From: Hypericibacter sp049323455
GTDB lineage: Bacteria > Pseudomonadota > Alphaproteobacteria > Dongiales > Dongiaceae
Assembly (NCBI GenBank): GCA_049323455.1
Contig: JBMONF010000004.1
Location: forward strand, 62,001-126,000
DNA: 64,000 bases
Direction of reading: 5' to 3'
The translations under genes and the position numbers were made by a program. Below the pieces are notes generated by a model. It worked only from the letters and a program-made list of their open reading frames with translations, made no database searches and had not been told where the DNA came from. This document shows, piece after piece, positions 1 to 8,698 of this stretch. Each line of letters opens with the position of its first letter. Within the stretch, counting starts at the first letter, position 1.

Positions 1-10
1 GAGCGGTTCC

Positions 11-760
11 ATGATCTCGGTGATCATGCTGACTCGCAACAGCGAACGTCATCTGGCGCAGGCGCTCGATTCCTGCCGGCCGTTCGATCAGGTGGTCATG
101 CTCGACAACGGGTCGACCGACGGCACCTTCGCCATCGCCGCGCGCTATCCCAACGTGCAGGTCGAACGTCATAACGGCGAATGGCCGGGCCTCGGCTGCC
201 TGCTCAACACGGCCGCCGCGTTCGCGCGGCACGACTGGCTGCTGTGGCTCGACAGCGACGAGGAGATCACGCCGGAAATGGCGGCTGCCATCCGGGCGCA
301 GCCGCTCGACCCGGCTTGCGTCTATTCCTTCCGCCGTGTCAATTGCTTTGCGGGGAGGCCGGTGCATCACGGCGGCTGGTCGAACGACCGTATCGTGCGG
401 CTGTTCCATCGCGGCCATGGCCGCTTCAGCGAGGACCGCGCTCACCCGCGCGTTATCGCGCCGGGCACGCGCGAAGTGGCACGACCGGAGATCCTGCTGC
501 ATTACAGCTACGACACGGTCGACGACTTCATGCGCAAGGCGATCTGGTTCAGCGATCGCTTCGTCGAGCAACACCGCGGCCGGCGTCGCGCCACCGTGCC
601 GCAGGCCGTGCTCCATGGCGCAGCGGCCTTTCTCAAGACCTATGTCCTGAGGGCCGGCTTTCTCGACGGTTACGTGGGGCTTCTGATCGCCGTCAGCAAC
701 GCTTACGGCACGTTGTACAAATATCTGAAGCTCCGCGAAGCCAACCGGTCGCAATCTTGA
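11..760 (+). CDS. Glycosyltransferase family 2, LPS core type (WaaE-like)
   Basis: The 249-residue protein has a GT-A fold start (SVIMLTRN, then LDNGSTDGT near residue 31) and a DSDEE acidic motif near residues 81-85, the usual metal/sugar-nucleotide site. The length and the later HGGWSNDRIVRLF stretch resemble WaaE/KdtX-type core glucosyltransferases of the inner membrane's cytosolic face. Its TGA stop overlaps the TTG start of the heptosyltransferase behind it, so it is probably co-translated with the LPS genes. The donor sugar cannot be told from sequence. The start lies ten bases from the window edge, so an upstream operon partner may be missing. Confidence 0.85.
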   Translation: MISVIMLTRNSERHLAQALDSCRPFDQVVMLDNGSTDGTFAIAARYPNVQVERHNGEWPGLGCLLNTAAAFARHDWLLWLDSDEEITPEMAAAIRAQPLDPACVYSFRRVNCFAGRPVHHGGWSNDRIVRLFHRGHGRFSEDRAHPRVIAPGTREVARPEILLHYSYDTVDDFMRKAIWFSDRFVEQHRGRRRATVPQAVLHGAAAFLKTYVLRAGFLDGYVGLLIAVSNAYGTLYKYLKLREANRSQS

Positions 761-1830
761 ACAAAGCCGCTTATCGCGCCACCCGCTCTTCACCCGCTGC
801 GGCGAGGGGCCCGGATCGCATCCTGGTGGTAGCGCCGGCCTGGGTCGGCGACATGGTGATGACGGAGGCCGTGACGCAGCTCCTGCAGCAGCGCCATCCG
901 GGGGCGGCGATCGATCTGCTGGCGCCGGCTTGGACGGCACCTCTGGTATCGTTCATGCCCGCCGTGCGCCGCGCCGTCGTGTCGCCGTTCGCGCACGGGC
1001 GGCTGGCGCTGGCCGCACGCTGGCGTCTGGCGCGCCGGCTCCACAAAGAGGGGTATGACGTCGCGATTCTGCTGCCGAACTCGCTGAAATCGGCCTTGGC
1101 GCCGTTCCTCGCCGGCATTCCGCGCCGGGTCGGCTATGTGCGCGAAGGCCGGGCGCTGCTCTTGACCGAGGCGCGTTGGTTGGACAAGGCCCGGCTCTCG
1201 CGGCAGGTCGATCGCTTCTTCGCGCTCGTTCTGCCCGATGGCGCGCCGTTGCCGCCGGATCTGCCAACGCCGCGCCTCGCCATTCCGCTGGGAGCGGCGG
1301 AAGCGGCGCTCGCCTCGCTGGGGCTGGTGCGACCGTCGACGCCGCTCCTGATATTGGCGCCGGGTGCGGAGTACGGGCCGGCCAAGCGCTGGCCGGCTGC
1401 GCATTTCGGCAAGGTCGCGCGCGAGAAGCATGCGGCCGGCTGGGCGGTATGGCTGGTGGGCTCGCCCAATGACCGAGAAGCGGCGGCGGCCGTGCAGGCC
1501 GCGTCGGGCGGAATCTGCATCGATCTCGCCGGCCGCACGGATCTGGCACGGGCGGTCGCGCTGATGAGCCTCGCCAACGCCGTGGTCAGCAACGATTCCG
1601 GCCTCATGCATGTCGCGGCAGCGCTCGCGCGGCCGCTGGTGGCGCTCTACGGGCCGAGCGATCCCGGCTTTACGCCGCCCCTCAGCCCGCAGGCCCACCT
1701 GCTGCGGTTGGCGCTCGATTGCAGCCCTTGTCATGCGCGGGAATGCCCGCTCGGCCATCAGCGCTGCCTGGTCGAGCTTGCGCCCGAGCGCGTGCTCGAA
1801 GCGTTGGCGGCGCTCGAAGCTGGCGAGTAG
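757..1830 (+). CDS. waaF: ADP-heptose:LPS heptosyltransferase II
   Basis: Family 9 glycosyltransferase of 357 residues that would add the second L-glycero-D-manno-heptose to the LPS inner core at the cytosolic face of the inner membrane. The N-terminal ILVVAPAWVGDMVM loop and the C-terminal NDSGLMHVAAALARPLVALYGPSDP region are the acceptor and ADP-heptose halves. The C-terminal CSPCHARECP...C cysteine set is typical of WaaF. I place the start at a TTG that overlaps the previous stop (TTGA). The reading frame is open much further upstream, but there it only shadows the glycosyltransferase. Nine bases separate it from the WaaC-like gene. Confidence 0.88.
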   Translation: MNKAAYRATRSSPAAARGPDRILVVAPAWVGDMVMTEAVTQLLQQRHPGAAIDLLAPAWTAPLVSFMPAVRRAVVSPFAHGRLALAARWRLARRLHKEGYDVAILLPNSLKSALAPFLAGIPRRVGYVREGRALLLTEARWLDKARLSRQVDRFFALVLPDGAPLPPDLPTPRLAIPLGAAEAALASLGLVRPSTPLLILAPGAEYGPAKRWPAAHFGKVAREKHAAGWAVWLVGSPNDREAAAAVQAASGGICIDLAGRTDLARAVALMSLANAVVSNDSGLMHVAAALARPLVALYGPSDPGFTPPLSPQAHLLRLALDCSPCHARECPLGHQRCLVELAPERVLEALAALEAGE

Positions 1831-1839
1831 GACGGACGC

Positions 1840-2880
1840 ATGAGGCTTCTCATCGTCAAGCCCTCGTCCTTCGGCGATATCCTGCACGCGATGCCGGCGC
1901 TGACCGATGCTGTGCGAGCGCTGCCGGGGCTGACCGCCGATTGGGTCGTGGAGGAGGCCTTTGCCGAGTTGCCGCACTGGCATCCGGCGGTGCAGGAAAC
2001 CGTGGTGGTGGCGACGCGTCGCTGGCGGCGGAACTGGGAGAGCGCGATCGGAGAGCTGCCCTCGTTTCTGCGCCAGTTGCGCGCGCAGCGCTACGACCTG
2101 GTGCTCGATGCCCAGGGGCTTCTGCGCAGCGCCGTCATGGCCGGCTTGGCCAAGGGGCCGGGCGTCGGCTTCGACTTCCCATCCGCGCGCGAGCGCTGGG
2201 GGGTGCCGCTCTATCGTCGCCGAGTGGCGGTTTCGTGGGACCTGCATGCCGTCGAGCGGCAGCGTCGCCTTTTCGCCGCCGCCCTCGGCTATGCGCGGCC
2301 GAGCGCGCCGGCCGATTACGGGCTGCGTCTTCCTGCAGTACCGGCGGCGGCGAAACCCTATGTCGCCTTCTGCATCGACGCCAGTTGGCCGAGCAAGCGA
2401 TGGCCCATCGAGCATTGGCGCGCTCTCGCCGAGCGCGTCGTCGGCGCGGGGTTTCAAGTTCGCCTGCCGCTCGCAAGCGAAGCGCAGCGGCCGCGCGCCG
2501 ACGCGGTCGCGGGAGCAAGAGCGGAGATCGCCCTGCATCCGACGCCGCAACTGAGCGATCTGGCCGCGTTGCTCGCGGGAGCGGCCGCCGTCGTCGCCTC
2601 GGACAGCGGCCCGGCCCATCTCGCCGCCGCGCTGGGCCGGCCGCAGATCGTTCTCTACGGCCCGACCTCGGCGGCGCAGCATGGCACGATCGGTCGCGAC
2701 CAGACCCATCTCGAGGCGGCCTTTCCCTGCGCGCCCTGTTACGGACGGCTTTGCCGCTACCGCGGTCCTCGGGAGGTCGAGCCGGCCTGTTTCGGGACGC
2801 TGCCGCCCGAATTGGTCTGGGAGCGGCTCGGCGCCATGCTCGCCGGAAAGGGTGCGCACCATGCGGAGGGGTACGCGTGA
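1840..2880 (+). CDS. waaC: LPS heptosyltransferase I-like
   Basis: Family 9 glycosyltransferase, 346 residues, beginning MRLLIVKPSSFGDILHAMPAL, the N-terminal signature of WaaC, which attaches the first heptose to Kdo. The nucleotide-sugar half carries SDSGPAHLAAALGRPQIVLYG, followed by a CAPC...C cysteine set. It lies between the WaaF-like gene and the LpxL-like acyltransferase and overlaps the latter by four bases (GTGA). The WaaC versus WaaQ/other heptosyltransferase assignment is by resemblance and gene order. Confidence 0.82.
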   Translation: MRLLIVKPSSFGDILHAMPALTDAVRALPGLTADWVVEEAFAELPHWHPAVQETVVVATRRWRRNWESAIGELPSFLRQLRAQRYDLVLDAQGLLRSAVMAGLAKGPGVGFDFPSARERWGVPLYRRRVAVSWDLHAVERQRRLFAAALGYARPSAPADYGLRLPAVPAAAKPYVAFCIDASWPSKRWPIEHWRALAERVVGAGFQVRLPLASEAQRPRADAVAGARAEIALHPTPQLSDLAALLAGAAAVVASDSGPAHLAAALGRPQIVLYGPTSAAQHGTIGRDQTHLEAAFPCAPCYGRLCRYRGPREVEPACFGTLPPELVWERLGAMLAGKGAHHAEGYA

Positions 2881-3785
2881 GCCGCCGCCCGCCGTTGCCC
2901 AAGCGTCTGCTCCAGGCGCTCGAGGGCGCGCTGTTGCTGCTGCTCTGGGTTCCGGTGCGCCTCATGCCGGTGGATTGGGCCTCGGGTCTGGGCGGTTTCA
3001 TCGCGCGCAAGATCGGGCCGTGGTTGCCGGTCAATCGCGTCGGCAAGACGAATCTGCAGCGCGCCTTTCCGGACAAGAGCGAGGCGGAGATCGAAGGGAT
3101 CTTGCGTGGCGTATGGGACAATCTCGGGCGCTATGCGCTCGAATATCCGCATCTGACGAAAATTTGGGACTTCGACCCCGAGCGGCTCGCCGGCGATCGC
3201 GTCGAGGTGGAGGGCGTCGAGCAGTTCGTGGCGTTGCGCGACGACGGCAAGCCGGCTCTCCTCTTCGCGGCGCATCTGGGCAATTGGGAGCTGCTGCCCG
3301 TGGCGGCGGCGCGCCACGGGCTGCCGGTGACGGTGCTCTACCGTCCGCCCAATAATCCGATCGCGGCGGTGATGGTCGAGCGCATCCGGCGCAACGCCAT
3401 GGGCGACCTGATCTCGACCGGCGTGCACACGGCGCTGGCCGCGGTTGATGTCATCGAACATGGCGGCCATCTCGGCATGCTGGTCGATCAGCACGCGAGG
3501 CTCGGCGTGAGCGTTCCCTTCTTCGGCCGGCCCGCACGCGTGGCGCCGCTCTTGGGCAAGCTCGCGCGGCGTTACCGCTGCCCGCTGCACGGCGCCCGCA
3601 TCGAGCGCCTCGGCGGCGCGCGGTTCCGCGCCACCCTCACGCCGCCCATCGAGATTCCCGTCACCGACGATCCCGGCGCCGACGCGCAGGAGATCATGCG
3701 CCGCGTCACGGCGATCATCGAAGGCTGGGTGCGCGAGCGGCCCGATCAGTGGCTTTGGCTGCACCGCCGCTGGCGCGAGGACTGA
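2877..3785 (+). CDS. Lipid A biosynthesis lauroyl/myristoyl acyltransferase (LpxL/HtrB family)
   Basis: A 302-residue member of the LPLAT family. A hydrophobic N-terminal helix (LLLLLWVPVRLM) anchors it in the inner membrane. The HLGNWE box is the family's HX4D/E catalytic motif and VDQHARLGVSVPFFG is the second conserved block. It should acylate Kdo-lipid IVA or a related precursor. The GTG start at 2877 overlaps the heptosyltransferase stop as GTGA. The frame is open far upstream, but only as a shadow. Its place behind three LPS genes makes a joint core/lipid A operon likely. Confidence 0.87.
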   Translation: MSRRPPLPKRLLQALEGALLLLLWVPVRLMPVDWASGLGGFIARKIGPWLPVNRVGKTNLQRAFPDKSEAEIEGILRGVWDNLGRYALEYPHLTKIWDFDPERLAGDRVEVEGVEQFVALRDDGKPALLFAAHLGNWELLPVAAARHGLPVTVLYRPPNNPIAAVMVERIRRNAMGDLISTGVHTALAAVDVIEHGGHLGMLVDQHARLGVSVPFFGRPARVAPLLGKLARRYRCPLHGARIERLGGARFRATLTPPIEIPVTDDPGADAQEIMRRVTAIIEGWVRERPDQWLWLHRRWRED

Positions 3786-3834
3786 GCCGCGCCGACGGCG
3801 CGACAGCACATCCTGCTCAACTGGGTATTCTTTT

Positions 3835-3914
3835 GTCGCCCCCGCGAAAGCGGGGGCCCAGGGGGCCGCGGCACGTCGCCGGCCCCTGGGTTCCTGCTTT
3901 CGCAGGAACGACGA
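3835..3914. repeat. Dispersed palindromic intergenic repeat, GCGAAAGC family, copy 1
   Basis: Arms GTCGCCCCCGCGAAAGCGGGGG and CCTGCTTTCGCAGGAACGAC flank a GC-rich centre, giving a hairpin with two GAAAG-type sub-hairpins. Related copies lie at 21659, 47921 and 48061. This copy sits between convergent genes and could also serve as a transcription barrier. Confidence 0.8.
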
Positions 3915-3947
3915 GAGATAATGATTCCGTCTGAGCGAATTCCGCCC

Positions 3948-5579
3948 TCACGCCTGATAGGCGATCTCCCCGCCGACGAAGGTCATGGCGACCTTCGTGT
4001 CCTTGACGGCCTCGGGCGGCACGGTGAAGACGTCCTGCTCCAGCACCGCGAAGTCGGCGAGCTTGCCAGGCTCGATCGCGCCCTTGAGCTCTTCCTCGAA
4101 GCCTGCCCAGGCGCCAAGGATGGTATAGGCGCGCAAGGCCTCCTCGACCGTTACGGCCTCCGGCGCGCCGATCGGTCGGCCCGTGTCGGTGCGCCGCATC
4201 ACCATCGCGCCGATGATCTCCCACGGATTGGTCGAGCAGATCGGCGCGTCGGAATGGCCCGGCGCCGGCACGCCCGCATCGATCAGCGTGCGATGCGGCC
4301 ACATCCAGCGCATGGCGGCCTCGCCGCGGTTGTCGATGTAGGCGTCGCCGAGGCTCCACATGAAGCCCGTGGCCGACGAGTCGACCGCGCCCAGCCGCTT
4401 GATCCGCTCGAGGATCTTGGGCGTGACATAGCAGCAATGCTCGACCCGGCTGCGATGGTCGGGCCTCGGATGGGCCTCGAGCGCCGCCTCGATGGCGTCG
4501 AGGGCGAAATCGATGCCGCGATCGCCGATGCCCTCGACGCAGACCCGCAAGCCCGCCTTGTGCGCCGCGATCACCTTCGGGATCAGTTCCTCGGCGTCGT
4601 AGAGCAGCATGCCGCAATTGGGCACCGGTTCCCCCGGCACGGCCCTGCCGACATAGGGGTCGTAGTAGGCGGCGGTGCGCCCGGAGGTCGAGCAGTCCGG
4701 GCACCATTCCACGCCGATGATGCGGATCCATTCGTCGCCGAATCCGGTGCGCACGCCGGCGGCGAGATAGGAATCCACCAGTGCCTCGTCGCGCCCGTCG
4801 AGGATCACGCCGATGCGCATGGAGAGCTTTCCGGCCTCGCGCAGCCGCTGATAGGCTTCGATCGCCTTGCGCGCGGTGAGCGAGTTGTGCAGCGACGTCA
4901 CGCCGTGCCGGAGATAGAGATCGAAGACGCGCGGCAGGCCGGCCTCGTACTCGGCCACGCTGTAGCTTTCCTTGATGCGCTCCTCGAGCCCCCAGGCGGC
5001 CATCTCGCGCAACAGGCCGGTCATGCGGCCGGTGGCAGGATCGCGGTCGAACCGCCCATGCGGCGGATCTTCCGCGTTGTCGTCGACACCCATGGTCTGC
5101 AGCATGGCACTGTTGAGCACGGCGATGTGGTGGTCGGTGCGATAAAGCCAAACCGGCCGGCCGTTCGAGACGGCATCGAGCTGCTCGCGCGTCGGGTAGC
5201 CGCCGCATTTCTGGTCGTTGTAGCCGAAGCCGAGAAGCGGCTGGCCGGGGGCGAGCGCCGCCGTGCGCGTCGCGACGAGTTGCAGAAGTTCCCCCACCGA
5301 CTTCACGGCGGGCCAGCCGATGTCGACCCAACGCAACAGCGTGAGCGCGTGAGAATCGGGATGGCAGTGCGAATCGACGATGCCGGGCACGACGCGCCGG
5401 CCGGCGAGATCGATCCGCCGTGTCGCGGGCCCGGCCAGTGCCATCATCTCGTCGTCGCTCCCGACCGCGAGGATGCGCCCGCGCCAGACCGCGACGGCCT
5501 GGGCTGCGGGCTGCGCCGCCGCCAGCGTGGTGACCTTGCCGCCGTGGATGACGAGATCCGCCGCGACTGCGTTGCCCAT
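3948..5579 (-). CDS. Amidohydrolase, YtcJ-like (Amidohydro_3)
   Basis: About 543 residues, the usual length for YtcJ-type metal-dependent hydrolases. The N-terminal beta-sandwich (DLVIHGGKVTTL) leads into a TIM barrel with the DSHCHPDSH metal motif. Further metal ligands are likely in the EHCCYV and GHSDAP blocks, and the C-terminal GKLADFAVLEQDVF returns to the sandwich. The substrate is unknown; the family covers N-acyl and amide compounds. I prefer the ATG at 5579, which has GGGGG nine bases upstream. An ATG at 5588 is in frame but sits directly on that purine run. Its 5' region abuts the RNA candidate on the other strand. Confidence 0.85.
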   Translation of the reverse strand: MGNAVAADLVIHGGKVTTLAAAQPAAQAVAVWRGRILAVGSDDEMMALAGPATRRIDLAGRRVVPGIVDSHCHPDSHALTLLRWVDIGWPAVKSVGELLQLVATRTAALAPGQPLLGFGYNDQKCGGYPTREQLDAVSNGRPVWLYRTDHHIAVLNSAMLQTMGVDDNAEDPPHGRFDRDPATGRMTGLLREMAAWGLEERIKESYSVAEYEAGLPRVFDLYLRHGVTSLHNSLTARKAIEAYQRLREAGKLSMRIGVILDGRDEALVDSYLAAGVRTGFGDEWIRIIGVEWCPDCSTSGRTAAYYDPYVGRAVPGEPVPNCGMLLYDAEELIPKVIAAHKAGLRVCVEGIGDRGIDFALDAIEAALEAHPRPDHRSRVEHCCYVTPKILERIKRLGAVDSSATGFMWSLGDAYIDNRGEAAMRWMWPHRTLIDAGVPAPGHSDAPICSTNPWEIIGAMVMRRTDTGRPIGAPEAVTVEEALRAYTILGAWAGFEEELKGAIEPGKLADFAVLEQDVFTVPPEAVKDTKVAMTFVGGEIAYQA

Positions 5580-5671
5580 GGTCCGCATCCCCCTGAGATC
5601 GTTGATCGTTCGGTCAGAGCCGGCCGCGAGGCTAGCACAAACTCTCGGCGGCGCATGGGGTTATAGCCACA

Positions 5672-5875
5672 GAAAGGCCACACCAACCGGGGTCTCGCTT
5701 GAGGCACTGTGATTTCAGCGCCGGACGCGGACCCCCGCAAGGCCGCCCCGCCGGTGCAGCTGCGTCGCCGCCGAAAGCCCCTTGTCACTGGGCCTGGCGA
5801 GAGGTTTTCGGAGCGCAGCACCCACACGCCAACTAGCGCGCCCTGCCTCCTTTCGGAGGCAGGGCCGTTTCTTTG
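5672..5875 (+). ncRNA. Structured non-coding RNA candidate (rod-like, possibly 6S RNA)
   Basis: No reading frame fits here, yet the stretch folds into a long interrupted rod. TCTCGC 5693-5698 pairs with GCGAGA 5797-5802, AGGC 5702-5705 with GCCT 5792-5795, TGA 5710-5712 with TCA 5785-5787, TTTC 5713-5716 with GAAA 5773-5776, and GACGC 5724-5728 with GCGTC 5762-5766. A perfect intrinsic terminator follows. A TTATAG box at 5661-5666 could be the -10 element, giving a transcript of about 200 nt. Size and shape recall 6S RNA, but the usual alphaproteobacterial 6S neighbours (zapA, folate cyclo-ligase) are absent, so identity is open. Confidence 0.55.
5840..5875 (+). terminator. Intrinsic terminator
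   Basis: GCCCTGCCTCC (5840-5850) and GGAGGCAGGGC (5855-5865) form a perfect 11-bp stem with a TTTC loop, followed by CGTTTCTTT. It lies upstream of the antiporter gene and downstream of no plus-strand protein gene, so it most simply ends the RNA candidate. Confidence 0.85.
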
Positions 5876-5926
5876 TGGGCCGAGGCTGCTCGCAGGATCG
5901 GCGGGCGAGGATGCTATGGTCGTTCC

Positions 5927-6880
5927 ATGCATCCGATTCTCTCGCTATTGCTGGGTCTTGCGCTCGCCGCCGGCGGTGGCGAGCTGTTCTTGCGCGGCGT
6001 GGTGGGGTTGGCGCAAGGACTGCGCGTGCCGACGGCGCTGGTGGCGCTGACGCTTGCCGCTTTTGCCACCTCTGCCCCGGAACTCGCGGTGGCCATCAGC
6101 GCGGCACAAGCGAGGTTTCCGGAGCTGGCCCTGGGCGACGCGCTCGGCAGCAACATCGTCAATATCGGCTTGGTCCTGGGGCTGGCCTACCTGATCGGCG
6201 GCACAACCCGACCGGACGGCCGGCTCCTGCGCGAGGTCGCCGCGGCGACCTTGGCGCCGTTGCTGACGATGGCGCTGCTCCATGACGGCCGTCTCGGCCC
6301 CTTCGATGGCGCGGCGATGCTGGCCACCTTCGCTCTTTGGCTTGCCAGCATTCTCGCTCAGGCACGGACCCATCGCCGGTCCAACGCGACCAGGCCTCAG
6401 CGCGACAAAAGCGCGTCGTGGCCGATGGTCATTCCGCTGCTCGGGCTGGGGATTGCGCTTCTGGCCGCCGCGGGCCGGTTCATCGTGACTGGAGGGCTCG
6501 GCATCGCCCAGGCGCTCGGTACCGATCCTTTCGTTGTCGGCGCCCTTGTGGTGGCCGTGGGCACTTCCGTGCCCGAACTGGCGACCGCGGTTACCGCTTC
6601 CTTGCGCGGCCATCACGATGTCGGGCTGGGCACGGTCATCGGCAGCAACGTGTTCAACAGCCTGTTCATCGTGCCGATGGCGGCCATCATTCACCCGATC
6701 GCCGTGCCGTGGCGGGAAGCGGCGCCGGGCCTGGGCGCGGGAGCAGCCATCGTTCTGGTGGCATGGATTGCCGCCGCGCGGCCGGGGCGCTGGCAGGGCG
6801 CGCTTCTGCTCGTCTGCTATCTGGCCTACGCCGTCGTGACCGGTTGGCTCAGTCCGACGACGAACATGGCCACGCTCTGA
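5927..6880 (+). CDS. Calcium/sodium antiporter family (CaCA, YrbG-like)
   Basis: A 317-residue membrane protein with the two inverted alpha repeats of the cation/Ca2+ exchanger superfamily: ATSAPELAVAI with GDALGSNIVNIG in the first half, and GTSVPELATAV with GTVIGSNVFNS in the second. About ten hydrophobic segments are visible, split by a short basic loop (THRRSNATRPQRDKS). It should exchange a cation, probably Ca2+ or Na+ against H+/Na+, across the inner membrane. The true substrate is not readable from sequence. The start at 5927 follows the RNA candidate and its terminator, so the gene needs its own promoter. Confidence 0.87.
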   Translation: MHPILSLLLGLALAAGGGELFLRGVVGLAQGLRVPTALVALTLAAFATSAPELAVAISAAQARFPELALGDALGSNIVNIGLVLGLAYLIGGTTRPDGRLLREVAAATLAPLLTMALLHDGRLGPFDGAAMLATFALWLASILAQARTHRRSNATRPQRDKSASWPMVIPLLGLGIALLAAAGRFIVTGGLGIAQALGTDPFVVGALVVAVGTSVPELATAVTASLRGHHDVGLGTVIGSNVFNSLFIVPMAAIIHPIAVPWREAAPGLGAGAAIVLVAWIAAARPGRWQGALLLVCYLAYAVVTGWLSPTTNMATL

Positions 6881-6936
6881 AGCAATTTCGCCGGCCCGGA
6901 CGACGGTGCCAGAGGAGAACGAGGGACGGCACCGCC

Positions 6937-7908
6937 TCACGCGGGCTGGCCGCGGAATACCTCGACCGCGTCGGCGAGTTCCGGGATGGCGCGATTGGCG
7001 GCAGCGAAGCCCTCGGCGATCGCTTCGTCGGCGCGATCGAATTCCAGCAATCCGAGATGGCCGAGCCGCGGGGTGATCGCCACGTCGGGCGGCTCGCCTG
7101 CCAGCCGGCTGCGCGCAATGCGGTCGAGGACGATGTTGAGCGATTGCACCATCACGCCGAACAGGCTCGGCGCATCGGTGGGCCGGCCGTAGATGCGCCG
7201 CAGCATGTTCGAAAAGCGCGAGAGGGGGCCCGCGGCCCGCTCGATGGCCGGCAGCTCGCTCAGCAGATCGAAGCCGGCAGCGCGGCTGATGCTGGTGCCG
7301 GGCGCGCGGGTGCGGCCGATGATATCCGAGTGCAGGTTGACCGCGATCACGATATGGGCACCGAGCGCCCGGCAGACGGAGACGGGGACCGGGTTCACCA
7401 GCGCGCCGTCGATCAGCCAGCGGTCCTCGTGCTTGGCCGGAGAGAAGACACCCGGGAGCGAGATCGAGGCGCGCAAGGCCTCGACCAGACTGCCTTGGCG
7501 GATCCAGACCTCGTGCCCCGAGACGAGATCGGTGGTGACGCAGGTGAAGGGAACCGGCAGATCCTCGATGCGCTGGTCGCCGATATGGCGCTGGATCACC
7601 TCGGTCAGGCGGTTGCCTGCGATCATGCCGCCGCCCGCCATCTGGAAGTCGAGATAGCTCATCACCTTGAGCCTGGTAAGGTCGCGCGCCCATTGCTCCA
7701 GCACGTCCAGCTTGCCGGCGAGATGGATGCCGCCCACGAGCGCGCCGATCGAGGTGCCGCAAACGATGTCGGGCCTGATGCCCGCTGCGCCGAGGGCGCG
7801 CAGCACGCCGATATGGGCCCAGCCGCGCGCGGCCCCGCTGCCCAGCGCCAGGCCGATGCGGGGACGGACCGTCGTCGGTGTCGCCAGATCTTGCGCGGCC
7901 ATGCTCAC
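6937..7908 (-). CDS. Patatin-like phospholipase (RssA family)
   Basis: A 323-residue serine lipase-fold protein. Counting from the GTG start, GSGAARGW (residues 23-30) is the oxyanion loop, GTSIG holds the nucleophile Ser53, and DGA holds Asp167 of the Ser-Asp dyad. It should hydrolyse acyl ester bonds of phospholipids, probably in the cytosol because no signal peptide is seen. The GTG at 7908 overlaps the stop of the DUF2927 gene (GTGA). An ATG two codons later is also possible. Confidence 0.87.
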   Translation of the reverse strand: MSMAAQDLATPTTVRPRIGLALGSGAARGWAHIGVLRALGAAGIRPDIVCGTSIGALVGGIHLAGKLDVLEQWARDLTRLKVMSYLDFQMAGGGMIAGNRLTEVIQRHIGDQRIEDLPVPFTCVTTDLVSGHEVWIRQGSLVEALRASISLPGVFSPAKHEDRWLIDGALVNPVPVSVCRALGAHIVIAVNLHSDIIGRTRAPGTSISRAAGFDLLSELPAIERAAGPLSRFSNMLRRIYGRPTDAPSLFGVMVQSLNIVLDRIARSRLAGEPPDVAITPRLGHLGLLEFDRADEAIAEGFAAANRAIPELADAVEVFRGQPA

Positions 7909-8624
7909 AGCTCGCCCTCTTCGAGAATGGCTCGAACTTCCTTCAACGCTTGTGCCCGCGGCATGCCGGGGGTGAGACGGGGATTGTAGAGCAGGCGCAC
8001 CAGCGTCTCGTCATCGTCGCTCAGATTCACCTGGGGGCTATGGTCGTTGAACACCGAGGGATAGACCTGGTCGGAATCGTTGGGCAATCCCAGGATCTGC
8101 GTGAACTCCTCGATCACGCAGTCCTGCAGCTTGCCCAGCGACAGGACCATGTCGCTGGGAATCCCGATCGCCGCGAAGGAAATCTCGCTGCCGCCACTGA
8201 CGGCATAGAGGCCAAAGCACAGCGAGCCGTGCAGCTCCTTCCAACTGCCGATCGGCCGATCCAGATAGCGGTTGACCGAGCCGATCAGCCGGTCGGCTGT
8301 GTCGAACACGATGACGACGTTGGCACCTGCGGTGTTCGTTGAGAAGCCGATGTCGAGCCCGGTCAGGCGGTGGAGCAGGCGTGCATGGTCCTCGGTATAG
8401 CGGCGTTGCAACTCGGCCGGGCCTGCGCGGATGTCGAGAAAAACGCGCAAGCCCCGGGTCCATTTGTGGACCTTGCCGTCCATCGGCGGGCCGAACTCGG
8501 TATTGAAGGCGATGAGATCGAAGTCGGTGACAAGACGGTCCACCCGTTCGCCGCCCGCCGCCGTCAGGAGCGGCGCCGCGATCGCCAAGGCCAGTGTCAG
8601 GCATCGACCAAGCCGGATGTTCAC
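7905..8624 (-). CDS. Exported DUF2927 domain protein
   Basis: A 239-residue protein with a signal peptide (NIRLGRCLTLALAIAAPLLT, then AAGGERV) and a body that looks like the DUF2927 family (LVTDFDLIAFNTEFG, HKWTRGLRVFLD, VIEEFTQILGLPNDSD). The EEFTQ and LGLPND region resembles a metalloprotease-like helix, but catalysis is not established. The GTG start at 8624 has GGGGAA about six bases upstream. Its stop overlaps the start of the patatin gene by four bases, so the two are likely co-translated. DUF2927 has no firm function known to me. Confidence 0.8.
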   Translation of the reverse strand: MNIRLGRCLTLALAIAAPLLTAAGGERVDRLVTDFDLIAFNTEFGPPMDGKVHKWTRGLRVFLDIRAGPAELQRRYTEDHARLLHRLTGLDIGFSTNTAGANVVIVFDTADRLIGSVNRYLDRPIGSWKELHGSLCFGLYAVSGGSEISFAAIGIPSDMVLSLGKLQDCVIEEFTQILGLPNDSDQVYPSVFNDHSPQVNLSDDDETLVRLLYNPRLTPGMPRAQALKEVRAILEEGEL

Positions 8625-8698
8625 CGCCGATTCCCCATCGCCCGCCAGTTTGCGCTTGCGGCCGCGGGTCGGGCAAGACGACGAGGGCGTTTCTGCTG

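Noticed and set aside
790..2862. Long minus-strand frame opposite the heptosyltransferases
   Set aside because: It is an Arg/Gln-rich shadow of the plus-strand genes, which have clear family motifs. The same holds for the other long frames opposite real genes.
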